Positions 1-7,654 of a stretch of DNA of 23,206 nt are shown in pieces. Position 1 is the first letter of the stretch. Every line of letters starts with the position of its first letter. The translations under genes and the position numbers were made by a program. The stretch comes from JBJXHB01 sp046160725. Lineage in GTDB: Bacteria; Pseudomonadota; Gammaproteobacteria; Burkholderiales; Burkholderiaceae_C. The notes beneath the pieces are model-generated. The model was not told the DNA's origin. It made no database searches and saw only the letters and a program-made list of their open reading frames with translations. The stretch spans positions 1 to 23,206 of the forward strand of contig JBJXHB010000514.1 in the NCBI GenBank assembly GCA_046160725.1. The letters run 5' to 3'.

Positions 1-718
1 CCGGACGCAGTGCGTCGCGCTGGGCGCGCGCCGCCGCCGAGGGCGGCAGCTCGAGCTCGGCCAGCGCGCGCTCCATGCGGCCGTATACCGCCAGCGCGGC
101 GTCAGCCCGCCCGCGGGCCTGCAGCAATGCCATGGCCTGCAGCGCCGCCGCCTCGTCGCAGGCGTCCAGGCCGAGCAGCGCGTCCAGCAAGGCCAGCGCC
201 GCATCGGCTTGGCCCTGGGCGACCAAGGCCGCGGCCTCGCGCCGCCAATCCTGGCTGCGCCGCTGCTCGAGCGCGGCGCGGGTACGCGCCAACCAGGCGT
301 CGAACTCGACACCCGCGACGCCGTCGAGCCCGCGCAGCGCGGGCTCGAAGCGCTGCGGGCCGGCCGGCTCTGCCATGCTCTGGACCGCGAACTGCGGGCC
401 CAGCACCAGCTGCTCGGCGTCGCCCTCGAGTACCGGCACACCCGCCTTGCGCAGCCGGAACAGATCACGGCGCAGGTTGCGCCGCGCCGCAGCCGCGTCG
501 AGCTCGGGCCACAGCATGCGCACCAGGTAGTCTCGGCTGCAGCCGCCGTCCAGCGCCATCAGCAACAGCAGTGCCATCGCCTTGCGCGAACCGACGGCGA
601 CCGCGCGGTCGTGCAGCCACAGGCGCGGCACGCCGAACAGCGTGAGCCGAGCCGCCACCACGGAGGCGCCGCGGTCTGGGCTGGGGCCCGGGTTTGGACC
701 CTGGTTGGGTTCGGTCAT
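1..718 (-). CDS. SARP/BTAD-type transcriptional regulator, N-terminal part (cut by window start)
   Basis: I translated this open frame by hand from an ATG at 718; it runs through position 1 with no stop, giving 239 codons of a longer protein. After a short Pro/Gly-rich leader, residues from about 24 (LTLFGVPRLWLHD) to about 110 read as an OmpR-like winged helix of the SARP type. They include a segment with RDYLVRMLWPE followed by RRNLRRDLFRLRKAG. Residues from about 135 to the edge are Ala/Leu-rich paired helices that include RADAALAVYGRMERALAEL, typical of the bacterial transcriptional activator domain (BTAD). Family members bind DNA through the winged helix and often carry further ATPase or TPR domains, which would lie outside this window. 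The start is 22 bases after the DUF3999 stop, so it is probably co-transcribed with that gene. There is no clear ribosome binding site, so the exact start is uncertain. Target genes are unknown. Confidence 0.78.
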   Translation of the reverse strand, partial: MTEPNQGPNPGPSPDRGASVVAARLTLFGVPRLWLHDRAVAVGSRKAMALLLLMALDGGCSRDYLVRMLWPELDAAAARRNLRRDLFRLRKAGVPVLEGDAEQLVLGPQFAVQSMAEPAGPQRFEPALRGLDGVAGVEFDAWLARTRAALEQRRSQDWRREAAALVAQGQADAALALLDALLGLDACDEAAALQAMALLQARGRADAALAVYGRMERALAELELPPSAAARAQRDALRP

Positions 719-740
719 GGCGGGCAGGGTGCGCGTTCGC

Positions 741-2213
741 CTAGCCTTTGCGCGCCAATCGCCAGACCATCGCGCCCAGGCCCAGTACGCCGCCGATGAG
801 CACCACCCACAGCAGCACCGGGCGCCACCGCGCCCAGCGTTGCTCGCTCGCCTCGGCTGCCGCGGCGGCGGGGTCTTCTTCCAGGGCATCGGCCAACGTG
901 GCGCGGCCGAAACGCGACCGCTCGTCATCCAGCTTGGGCACGAGTTGCTCGATGCCCAAAGCCGGCGATGCCGGCAACCCTGCCGCGCCCACCTTCAGCC
1001 GGTACGGCGGCGCGCCCTGGGCCACGAACACCAGGCGCGGCTGGCGCGCCTGCACCTCGATCTGCAGCGCAGCGCCATCCAGCGGCCCGGCGCGCTCATC
1101 GGGCAGCACGCGCAACCAACGCGCGCGCGTGGCCAGCGCCAAGGCCGGCGGCACATCCACCTGGCCGCCGCTGCGCTCCAGCCGGTACAGCACCGTCGAT
1201 TGCTCGTCGCGCCAGGGCTGTTGGGCATCGAGCCGGCTTTGCACCTGCACCGGCACCACGCGGTTGCCGGCGGCAAAGCGCAGCGTGAGGGATTGCAGGT
1301 CCAGCGCCGCGCCCAGGTCCAGGTGCACCGAGCGCGCCGCGCGTGCGGCCTCGGCGGCATCGGCGGCGGCGGCACCCGGGCCGGTCGATGCGGTCTGCGT
1401 CGGCGCCGGCACCGGCTTCGGCGTCAGCACCAGTGGCGCTTCACGCGTCGGCTCGGCCGCACTCTCGAACACCGCCTGCGCGCCACGCAGCGGCGGTGGC
1501 GCCGCACCCGCATCCCAGCTCAGGCGCACAAAGCGCGCGCCATCGGCCGGCAGCGCCACGCGCGGCTGGCTCGGGCCGGCGCCGCCGGCCGGGCCGCGCA
1601 GGGCCATCACATGTCCGCCGCCGATCGGGCGCCACTGGCGCAGGTCGGTGCTGTCCTGCAGCGCGAAGCCGGCGGTGAAGGGCACGGCGGCATCTGGCCA
1701 TTGCAGGCGCAGCGCCGTCGCCCGCGGCGCATCGGCCTTGCGCTCGCCCAGGTCGATCAACCAACCGGCTGCCGGCTGCGCCGCGGTGTGGGTCGCCCCG
1801 GAGGCCGCCTGCACATCGATGCGCCCGCCCTCCACGCGCAGCCGCACGGTGGACGGCAAGGGCCGGTCGACCTGCGGCCGCGGCCAGGCGAACAGCGCCA
1901 CGTCCTGCACCGTCTCGCGCGGCGCGGCCGCGACCACCCGCGCCGGCAGCCATGCGAACGGCAGCGCGCGGCCGGTGCTGTCCTGCAGGGCGATGTCCGC
2001 GGCACCGGGTTGCCGCGCCGCGCCCAGCACGGCCACCGGAACGGCCAGCTCGATGAAGGGCGCGGGCCGCTCGATGCTCAGCAGCGCCTGATGGCGATAG
2101 CGCGGCGGGTCGGCCGTTGGCGCCGCCGCCAGCGCCGTGGCCAGCGACGCCGCCAGCGTTGCCGCGGCCAGGACCAGCAGCCTGGCCTGTCTCCTTGCCT
2201 GAGGCGAACTCAT
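741..2213 (-). CDS. DUF3999 family membrane-anchored protein
   Basis: A 490-residue protein. Residues 1-30 form a typical signal peptide: ARRQAR, then an Ala/Leu-rich core ending in ALAAA. The body (about 31-455) is rich in beta-type sequence with little Lys and looks extracytoplasmic. A single C-terminal membrane helix (VLLWVVLIGGVLGLGAMVW) is followed by a short basic tail, RLARKG. This layout matches the DUF3999 family, whose members usually sit next to DUF2339 proteins; no biochemical role is established. The ATG overlaps the stop of the upstream DUF2339 gene (ATGA), implying translational coupling, so the start is well fixed. The family assignment rests on architecture plus context rather than on a catalytic motif. 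A periplasmic domain partnering the polytopic DUF2339 protein is the likely arrangement (inference). Confidence 0.85.
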   Translation of the reverse strand: MSSPQARRQARLLVLAAATLAASLATALAAAPTADPPRYRHQALLSIERPAPFIELAVPVAVLGAARQPGAADIALQDSTGRALPFAWLPARVVAAAPRETVQDVALFAWPRPQVDRPLPSTVRLRVEGGRIDVQAASGATHTAAQPAAGWLIDLGERKADAPRATALRLQWPDAAVPFTAGFALQDSTDLRQWRPIGGGHVMALRGPAGGAGPSQPRVALPADGARFVRLSWDAGAAPPPLRGAQAVFESAAEPTREAPLVLTPKPVPAPTQTASTGPGAAAADAAEAARAARSVHLDLGAALDLQSLTLRFAAGNRVVPVQVQSRLDAQQPWRDEQSTVLYRLERSGGQVDVPPALALATRARWLRVLPDERAGPLDGAALQIEVQARQPRLVFVAQGAPPYRLKVGAAGLPASPALGIEQLVPKLDDERSRFGRATLADALEEDPAAAAAEASEQRWARWRPVLLWVVLIGGVLGLGAMVWRLARKG

Positions 2214-5029
2214 CGGGGTGCCTCGTGTGGCTCCGGCGCATCCAGGCCGGCCATCGGTGGCGCGTTGACCGCATCGTCGGCCGCCGACGCCGCCGCACGC
2301 GCCGGCAATGGCGCCACCCAGCCGATCACCAGCATCAGCACGCCCACGCCGATGAAGGACACGATGCGGGTCACGGTGCCGCTGCCCGACAGGTCGACCA
2401 GCACCAGCTTGAGCACGACCACGCCCAGCAGGGCCGCGCCGGCCATCCAGGGCAGGCGCTGGGCGCGCCGCGCCGCCCACCACATCAAGGCCAGCGCGGT
2501 GCTGGCCCACAGCAGGGTCAGGCCGGTCTGCACCGCCAGCGAGTTGCTCCAGGCGGACAACCGGTACGGCACGTCAGCCCAGTGGTGGAAGGCGCGGATC
2601 AGCATGCCGTTGAGCCAGGCGAAGCCGAGCAGGCCGAGGCCGGCCCAGGCGGTGGACGGGGGCACCGACAGCAGGCGCTGCGCCTGTGCGCCGCGGACCC
2701 AGGACCAGGCCGCGAACAGGGCCAGCGCGATGCCGAGGTCCAGCGGGTTCAGCAGCGGCAGATGCGGCAGCGGCCGGGCCGAGCCGTTGGATGCGGCATT
2801 GGCCAGCAGCATCCACAGCAGCAAGGCCACCACCAACACGCCGCTGGCCAACGGGTGGTAGGCCGCCGGCTGTGCCCGCAGCGGCCAGCGCGCCAGCAGG
2901 CCCGGCCGCGGCAGCGCCAGCAGCAGGACCGCGGGGGCGGCCAGCAGGCCCAGCCAGCGCCAGGCGCTGTCGCTGTCGCCCCAGTCGCGCGTGATGGCAC
3001 GGCCGGCCAGCGCGCCCAGTGCCGCCAGCACCCAAACCCCCAACGCATGGGTGGCGCTGGCCACCCGCGGGCTCCAGTCCGACGTGACCAGTCGCAGGAT
3101 GGCGGCATGGGCCAGCAGCGCCAGCGGCCAGGCCCAGGCACCGCCGTCGGCCCAGGGCGCCGGTCGCCAGACGGTGCCGGCGCCGACCACCAGCAGCAGC
3201 CATGGTGCGTGGCCGATGGCCACACGGCCCAGGTTGGGCCAGGCCAGCCGCGCCGCGGCCACGGCATACGCGGTCAGGGCCAGGGCCAGCGCCGCCTGGA
3301 AGGCCGACAGCTGCAGCCGGTTCGGCACCAGCCCATCGACCTGCACCAGCAGCACCGCGGCCAGTGTCAGGCTGCCCCAGCCGATCAGCAATGGCTCGGC
3401 CACGGCCTCGCCGGGCAGGCGCTTTTCGGCACGCTGCACGGCCCGAGCGGCCAGCAGCGCCCCGATCGTGCCCAGCAGGCCGCTCAGCAGCGTGGCATTC
3501 AGCCAGGACTGCGGCGCCCCGGCGCGCTCATGGCCATGCAGCAAGGCAAAGCCACCGATCACGATCAGCAGATAGCCCAGGGCACGGGGCAGCACCCGCT
3601 GCTGGCGCAGGCCCAGCCAGACCAGGCCGGCACCCTCCAGCGCCCAGGCCGCCGCGGTGCTGCGGGCGTCCAGTGCCAGCGGGATGGTCAGGGTCAGCAG
3701 CACGGCGGCAATGCCGAGCGCACCCTCGAACACCAGGCTCAGCGCTGCACGCCGCCGCGCCCAGGCTGCCAGCCCGACGTAGACCGCACCCAGCGCCAGG
3801 GCCGACAGCGCGCGCCCGTAAGGCCATTGCGCCGGCGCCATCAGGCCCATCTGCAGGCCGAACACGACGGTCGGCAGGCCGAACAGCAGCGAGCCGTTGA
3901 CCCAGCGCCCCACCCGCTCCATCGGCACAACGTCGCCGTCCGGCAAGCGCCGCGCCGGCATCAGCAGCACCGCCAGGAAGACCACGAAGAAGGCCAGAAG
4001 GAACAGCTGGCTGCTGACATAGGCCTCCGGCGTATAGCGCTGCGCACCCCAGGCGCCGGCCACACCGAAGGTGAACACGAAGCCCACCGCGTTGAGCACC
4101 CGCCAGGTGCGCCACCAGGCCACCACGGCGATGCCCAGGTCCAGCACCAGGTAGTAGCTGAGCAGCACGATGACATTGCCCGAGCCCGTGGACACCAGCA
4201 GCGGCACCATGAAGCCGCCGAGCGCGCCGATCACCGCCAGCGACGGTGCGTTCTGCAGCACCGCCAGCGCCGCCGCCGCGGCGGCCACGACCACCATGAA
4301 CGCAAACGCCGGCCCCGGCCCCAGCACCGTGTACCAGCGCCAGGCCACGAACACCGTCAGGTACAGCACCGCCACCGCACCGCCCTGCAGCACCTGGGCA
4401 TAGCCGGCGCGCAGGTGGCGCAGCCGCCAGCCCAGCACCAGCAGCACCAGCGCCACGGCGCCGACACCGGCCAGGCGCAGCTCGGGCGGCACCTGCACAT
4501 GCTCGCTGGCATAGCGGGCCAGGAAGGCCAGGCCGATGAACAGGATGGCCACGCCGGCCTTGACGATGGTGTTGCCGCCGAACAGCCAGCCGCGCACCGT
4601 GGCCAGCGCGTCGTCCAGCGGGCCGGGCGCGCGGGCCTCCGGCTCCAGTGCTGCGGCCATGGGTGCAGCCATAGGCGCAGCTGAATGCGCCAATGGCACC
4701 GCGGCCTCCTCCGGGACCGCCGTCCCGGGCGGCAGGACCGCTGCCGCTGTGTCCGCATGGGCCGGCAGCGCTGTTGCGTGCGACGTCTCGGCTGGCGACC
4801 GGTCCGGCGCCACCGTTGCCGGCGTCGCCTGTGCCGCCACTTCAGGCTGCGCTTGCGAAGCGACAGGGCCGGTCTCGTCCAGGCGCCGCTCCAGCGCACC
4901 GATGCGTCGCTGCGCCTGCGCCAGGCGCACCAGCAGCCAGCCGGTCAGCCCACCCAGCAGCCAGACACCGTCCGAGCCGGAGGCTGCGCCGAACACACCA
5001 CCGACCAGCAACGCCACCCATGCCCACAT
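2210..5029 (-). CDS. DUF2339 family polytopic membrane protein
   Basis: A 939-residue protein with an N-terminal membrane segment (MWAWVALLVGGVFG), a short predicted coiled coil (AQAQRRIGALERRLDE), and a Pro/Ala/Glu-rich linker to about residue 145. The rest holds roughly two dozen hydrophobic helices. The first block after the linker contains LFGGNTIVKAGVAILFIGLA followed by FLARYASEH, the characteristic DUF2339 signature. Proteins of this family are predicted inner-membrane proteins without an agreed function. I chose the ATG at 5029 because AGGGGGA sits six bases upstream; an in-frame ATG at 5050 has no such site. The last base of the stop region is shared with the DUF3999 start, so the two are translated from one message. 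A link to cell-envelope polysaccharide or stress has been suggested for related families but nothing here proves it. Confidence 0.9.
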   Translation of the reverse strand: MWAWVALLVGGVFGAASGSDGVWLLGGLTGWLLVRLAQAQRRIGALERRLDETGPVASQAQPEVAAQATPATVAPDRSPAETSHATALPAHADTAAAVLPPGTAVPEEAAVPLAHSAAPMAAPMAAALEPEARAPGPLDDALATVRGWLFGGNTIVKAGVAILFIGLAFLARYASEHVQVPPELRLAGVGAVALVLLVLGWRLRHLRAGYAQVLQGGAVAVLYLTVFVAWRWYTVLGPGPAFAFMVVVAAAAAALAVLQNAPSLAVIGALGGFMVPLLVSTGSGNVIVLLSYYLVLDLGIAVVAWWRTWRVLNAVGFVFTFGVAGAWGAQRYTPEAYVSSQLFLLAFFVVFLAVLLMPARRLPDGDVVPMERVGRWVNGSLLFGLPTVVFGLQMGLMAPAQWPYGRALSALALGAVYVGLAAWARRRAALSLVFEGALGIAAVLLTLTIPLALDARSTAAAWALEGAGLVWLGLRQQRVLPRALGYLLIVIGGFALLHGHERAGAPQSWLNATLLSGLLGTIGALLAARAVQRAEKRLPGEAVAEPLLIGWGSLTLAAVLLVQVDGLVPNRLQLSAFQAALALALTAYAVAAARLAWPNLGRVAIGHAPWLLLVVGAGTVWRPAPWADGGAWAWPLALLAHAAILRLVTSDWSPRVASATHALGVWVLAALGALAGRAITRDWGDSDSAWRWLGLLAAPAVLLLALPRPGLLARWPLRAQPAAYHPLASGVLVVALLLWMLLANAASNGSARPLPHLPLLNPLDLGIALALFAAWSWVRGAQAQRLLSVPPSTAWAGLGLLGFAWLNGMLIRAFHHWADVPYRLSAWSNSLAVQTGLTLLWASTALALMWWAARRAQRLPWMAGAALLGVVVLKLVLVDLSGSGTVTRIVSFIGVGVLMLVIGWVAPLPARAAASAADDAVNAPPMAGLDAPEPHEAPR

Positions 5030-5035
5030 GTACTG

Positions 5036-5042
5036 TCCCCCT
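5036..5042 (-). promoter_or_regulatory. Ribosome binding site fixing the DUF2339 start
   Basis: The minus strand reads AGGGGGA, six bases before the ATG at 5029. It is the only good Shine-Dalgarno match near the candidate starts and so argues against the in-frame ATG at 5050. Confidence 0.7.
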
Positions 5043-5112
5043 GCCGGCAAGGCCGGCGCGGCGCGGATTCTCTCAGTGGCACCCGCGGGCCTGCGGTACG
5101 GTGGGCCGGTAT

Positions 5113-5136
5113 CGCGCCGCGCGCCCGGGCGGCGCG
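5113..5136. terminator. GC-rich hairpin between the MBL and DUF2339 genes
   Basis: CGCGCCGC at 5113-5120 is perfectly complementary to GCGGCGCG at 5129-5136, leaving an eight-base loop. It lies 26 bases past the stop of the MBL-fold gene in that gene's reading direction and 84 bases upstream of the DUF2339 start. There is no T run, so a classical intrinsic terminator is not demonstrated. In DNA this GC-rich such palindromes also arise by chance. Confidence 0.3.
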
Positions 5137-5162
5137 CCGCAGGCTGCTGGCGCCGGCTGCGG

Positions 5163-6110
5163 TCAGGCGTCGCGCAGGCCGCCTGCGGCGTCTTGCGCCA
5201 GCGCGCCGGAGGTCACCAACTCGTCCACCAGCAGGCGCACCCAGGCCTGGGGCGAGCCGGCCTCGGCCTGGCCGAAGCGAGGCCAGCGCCCGCCGATGCC
5301 GTCCGACGCACTGGCCCAGTCCAGCACCTGTTGCAGGTCCTGGCGGCGCAGCTGCATCATGCGGTACTTGATGAACACCTTGGCCGCGTGGCGCCCGTGG
5401 CGCACCGGGTCTGCGCGCATACCGGCCAGGCGGGCCCGGGCGCGCCGCAGCGCACCGGCCACGTCGGTGAACGGCGCACCATGGCCCGGCACCACAACGG
5501 CCACCGGCAAGGTGGCGATCAGGTCCAGCGTGGCCGCCGTGTCGGCAAAGCCCGGCTCGCCGACCAGTTCCGGAAAGACGACGCCGAAGCCGTTTTCCCA
5601 CAGCGCATCGGCCGACAGCAGCACGCCACGGTGGGCATCGAACAGCATCAGCGCGTGGGGGTCGTGGCCCTGCGCCGCCAACACCTGCCACTGCCGCCCG
5701 CCGGCCGACAGCACCCCACCGGCCGCCAGGCCGCCAGCGCAGTCGAAGCGCGGGCAATCGTCGCCGTCGCCCTCGTGGCTCATGGCATGGCGGTCCCAGC
5801 GGACCACCGCGTCGACCAGCGTGGCCGGCACGAGCGCGGCGAGGCCGTAGGCGGCGGCCAGGGCGGCATTGCCGCCGCAATGGTCGGAGTGCAGGTGGGT
5901 GTTGACGATGGCGGCCAGCGGCTGGCCGGCCAGCGCCTGGTGCACCAGTGCCACCGTCTGCTCGGCATGGGCCACATGCCCGGTGTCGACCAGCGTGGCG
6001 CCGGCCTCGCCGGGTGCGGCGTGGATCAAGATGTTGTTGGACGACAGCCAGCCGCGCTCCAGCACGGTCAGGCCATCCAGCGGGTCGAGACGATCGGTCA
6101 GCGGCGGCAT
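5163..6110 (-). CDS. Metallo-beta-lactamase-fold hydrolase
   Basis: A 315-residue protein with the metal-binding signature of the MBL fold: THLHSDHCGG at residues 71-80 gives His72, His74, Asp76 and His77. The further ligands are likely His149 (AQGHDPHAL), Asp168 (LLSADALWENG) and His210 (VVPGHGAPF). The core spans residues about 15-225. The remaining C-terminal part (about 226-315) looks helical and may be the small winged-helix-like tail (BLACT_WH type) common in this subgroup. Such enzymes hydrolyse thioesters, lactones, phosphodiesters or related bonds with two zinc or iron ions; the substrate cannot be read from the sequence. I chose the ATG at 6110 because the family's first strand begins shortly after it, and a longer frame to 6233 would overlap the divergent glycosylase gene and adds a non-homologous Arg/Pro-rich stretch. 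It is cytoplasmic, with no signal peptide. Confidence 0.85.
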   Translation of the reverse strand: MPPLTDRLDPLDGLTVLERGWLSSNNILIHAAPGEAGATLVDTGHVAHAEQTVALVHQALAGQPLAAIVNTHLHSDHCGGNAALAAAYGLAALVPATLVDAVVRWDRHAMSHEGDGDDCPRFDCAGGLAAGGVLSAGGRQWQVLAAQGHDPHALMLFDAHRGVLLSADALWENGFGVVFPELVGEPGFADTAATLDLIATLPVAVVVPGHGAPFTDVAGALRRARARLAGMRADPVRHGRHAAKVFIKYRMMQLRRQDLQQVLDWASASDGIGGRWPRFGQAEAGSPQAWVRLLVDELVTSGALAQDAAGGLRDA

Positions 6111-6187
6111 TGCGCCGCATTCTGGGGCCGGCGTGCGATCGGGCCGTAAGCAAGACCGCCGGCAAGCGGCTTTGGCATCATGGGCCG

Positions 6188-7270
6188 ATGCCCTTGCCGA
6201 CCCTGGACCAACTGCGCCGCCATGCGGTGGCACGCACGCTTTGGAAGCCCACTCACCTGCTGCGCGCCATCGAGCGCCTGGGCTTCGTGCAGATGGACCC
6301 GCTGCGCGCGCCGGCCCGGGCCCAGGACCTGATGCTGCGCCACCGGGTGCGTGACTACCGGGCCGGCGACCTGGAGGCCCGCTACCCGCGATTGGCGATC
6401 GAGGAGGACTTCTTCATCAACTACGGCGTGCTGCCACGCGCCGCGCAGGACCTGATGCACCCGCGCACGCCACGCACCGTGTGGCCCCGCCAACGTCAGG
6501 CCCAGGCCGCCGCCGTGATGGACTTCGTGCGCGAGCGCGGCGTTGTCCATCCGCGTGAGGTGGATGCGCAGTTCCAGCATGGGCGGGTGCGCAATTGGTT
6601 CGGCGGCTCCAGCAACGCCAGCACCGAGCTGCTGGACGGCATGCACTACCGCGGCCTGCTGCGGGTGGCACGGCGCGAGTCCGGCACCCGGATGTATGCG
6701 GCGCGGGCGCCGGCCGAGGCGTCCATGGCGCCGGCCGACGCGCTGGCCGCACTCGCCGACATCATCGTGCGCCAGTACGCACCGCTGCCGGCGGCGTCGC
6801 TGAGCCAGTTCGTGATGCACCTGCGAGGCGGTGCCCCGCAATGGACCGAGCTGCGGCCGGCCCTGGCGCGCCGGCTGCGGGACGAGCTGCCCCAGGCCAG
6901 CATCGACGGCGTCACCTGGCTATGGCCGGCCGGCGAGAACCCGGCATCGGCCCGACATGCGGTCGCCGACGAGGTGCGCCTGCTGGCGCCTTTCGACCCC
7001 ATCGTCTGGGACCGTCGCCGCTTCGAGCTGCTGTGGGGCTGGGCCTACCGGTTTGAGGCCTACACGCCAGCGGCCAAGCGGCTGCGCGGCCACTATGCGC
7101 TGCCGCTGCTGTGGCGCGATCAGGTCATCGGCTGGGCCAACCTGGCCGTCCGTGACGGCCGGCTGGTGCCGGACCTGGGCTATGTCGCCGGCCGGGCGCC
7201 GCGCGACGCGGCTTTTCGCACCGCGCTGGACGACGAGCTGCAACGCATGACGACGTTCCTCGGTCTGTAG
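6188..7270 (+). CDS. AlkX/YcaQ-type DNA glycosylase (HTH_42 winged-helix family)
   Basis: A 360-residue protein of the HTH_42 family (AlkZ/YcaQ), made of tandem winged-helix units. The N-terminal segment GFVQMDPLR at residues 32-40 carries QMD (35-37), the Gln-x-Asp catalytic motif of the YcaQ/AlkX branch; Streptomyces AlkZ has Gln-x-Gln. The C-terminal part contains LLAPFDPIVWDRRRFELLWG and then YRFEAYTPAAKR, both typical of the family. Characterised members excise bulky N-alkylated purines and unhook interstrand crosslinks caused by nitrogen mustards, then leave the abasic site for base excision repair. The ATG at 6188 is the only reasonable start, 77 bases from the divergent MBL gene, though its ribosome binding site is weak. 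The length is somewhat below the roughly 400 residues of E. coli YcaQ. The exact substrate range is inferred from the family. Confidence 0.87.
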   Translation: MPLPTLDQLRRHAVARTLWKPTHLLRAIERLGFVQMDPLRAPARAQDLMLRHRVRDYRAGDLEARYPRLAIEEDFFINYGVLPRAAQDLMHPRTPRTVWPRQRQAQAAAVMDFVRERGVVHPREVDAQFQHGRVRNWFGGSSNASTELLDGMHYRGLLRVARRESGTRMYAARAPAEASMAPADALAALADIIVRQYAPLPAASLSQFVMHLRGGAPQWTELRPALARRLRDELPQASIDGVTWLWPAGENPASARHAVADEVRLLAPFDPIVWDRRRFELLWGWAYRFEAYTPAAKRLRGHYALPLLWRDQVIGWANLAVRDGRLVPDLGYVAGRAPRDAAFRTALDDELQRMTTFLGL

Positions 7271-7654
7271 GCGGCGTCGGGCCTCGCCCGGAGTTGCAGT
7301 CAACCGTCGGATGCTGAAGGTCTGATTCGGGCTCATTTCGGTCGTAGATGTTCAGCCGTGAACCCGACCTTGACGATGGACGCAGGAGCGGCACGGCGGG
7401 CTGGGTCGAACACCCCCTTGGCATCCGGGCCGAGGCCATCGGGTAGCCGGATGTCGGAGGTAAAAGGAGGAGCCGTCGGTCGGCCCTCAGGCCGATCGAC
7501 GGCGGGGGACACGTAGACATCCGGCTACCCGGTGGCCTCGGCCTCGCGCGGACGCTGAGCGCACGGCGGTCCGACCTCGACAGCCGTCGTTCGCAACGGC
7601 AGCAACGAGCCCAAAGGCGCCCAACGAGTTGGCGCTCTCGAAGGCCATTGGGCG
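7271..7654. other. Non-coding stretch between convergent genes
   Basis: These 384 bases separate the stop of the glycosylase gene from the stop of the HAD phosphatase gene. I see no credible coding region: short open frames here lack ribosome binding sites and family resemblance. The middle third is a long nested inverted repeat, listed separately. Near the phosphatase end, GCGCC at 7617-7621 and GGCGC at 7631-7635 can form a small hairpin around a bulged loop, without a T run. The rest shows nothing I can name. Confidence 0.7.
7428..7543. repeat. Nested long inverted repeat, REP/BIME-like or structured RNA
   Basis: The outer arms 7428-7455 and 7516-7543 are 28 bases each and complementary at 27 positions. 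The inner arms 7472-7485 and 7490-7503 are 14 bases each and complementary at 13, closed by the four-base loop CTCA. Between outer and inner stems lie a purine-rich strand (7456-7471, containing GGTAAAAGGAGGA) and GGGGGACACGTA (7504-7515). Each single imperfection is a G-T pair, so a plus-strand RNA could pair fully through G-U wobbles. The outer stem contains GTAGCCGGATGTC and GACATCCGGCTAC, which loosely recalls enterobacterial REP elements (GCCGGATG...ATCCGGCCTAC); this is resemblance, not an identification. A bidirectional terminator, an interspersed repeat or a small RNA are all possible. Confidence 0.75.

Noticed and set aside
582..2861. Long plus-strand open frame opposite the BTAD regulator, DUF3999 and DUF2339 genes
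   Set aside because: Arg/Gln/His-rich product with no recognisable domain. The minus strand holds genes with signal peptide, membrane helices and stop/start overlaps.
2117..4684. 855-codon plus-strand open frame opposite DUF2339
   Set aside because: Extreme Gln/Arg/His composition typical of an antisense shadow; the opposite strand encodes a clear polytopic membrane protein.
5043..5057. GCCGGC-AAG-GCCGGC mini-hairpin upstream of the DUF2339 start
   Set aside because: GCCGGC is itself a palindrome and very frequent in this sequence; six pairs with a three-base loop carry little weight.
7428..7543. Terminal inverted repeats of a miniature transposon or an integron attC site
   Set aside because: The arms are only 60 bases apart, I see no flanking target duplication, and the attC core-site sequences (RYYYAAC/GTTRRRY in the required order) are absent.
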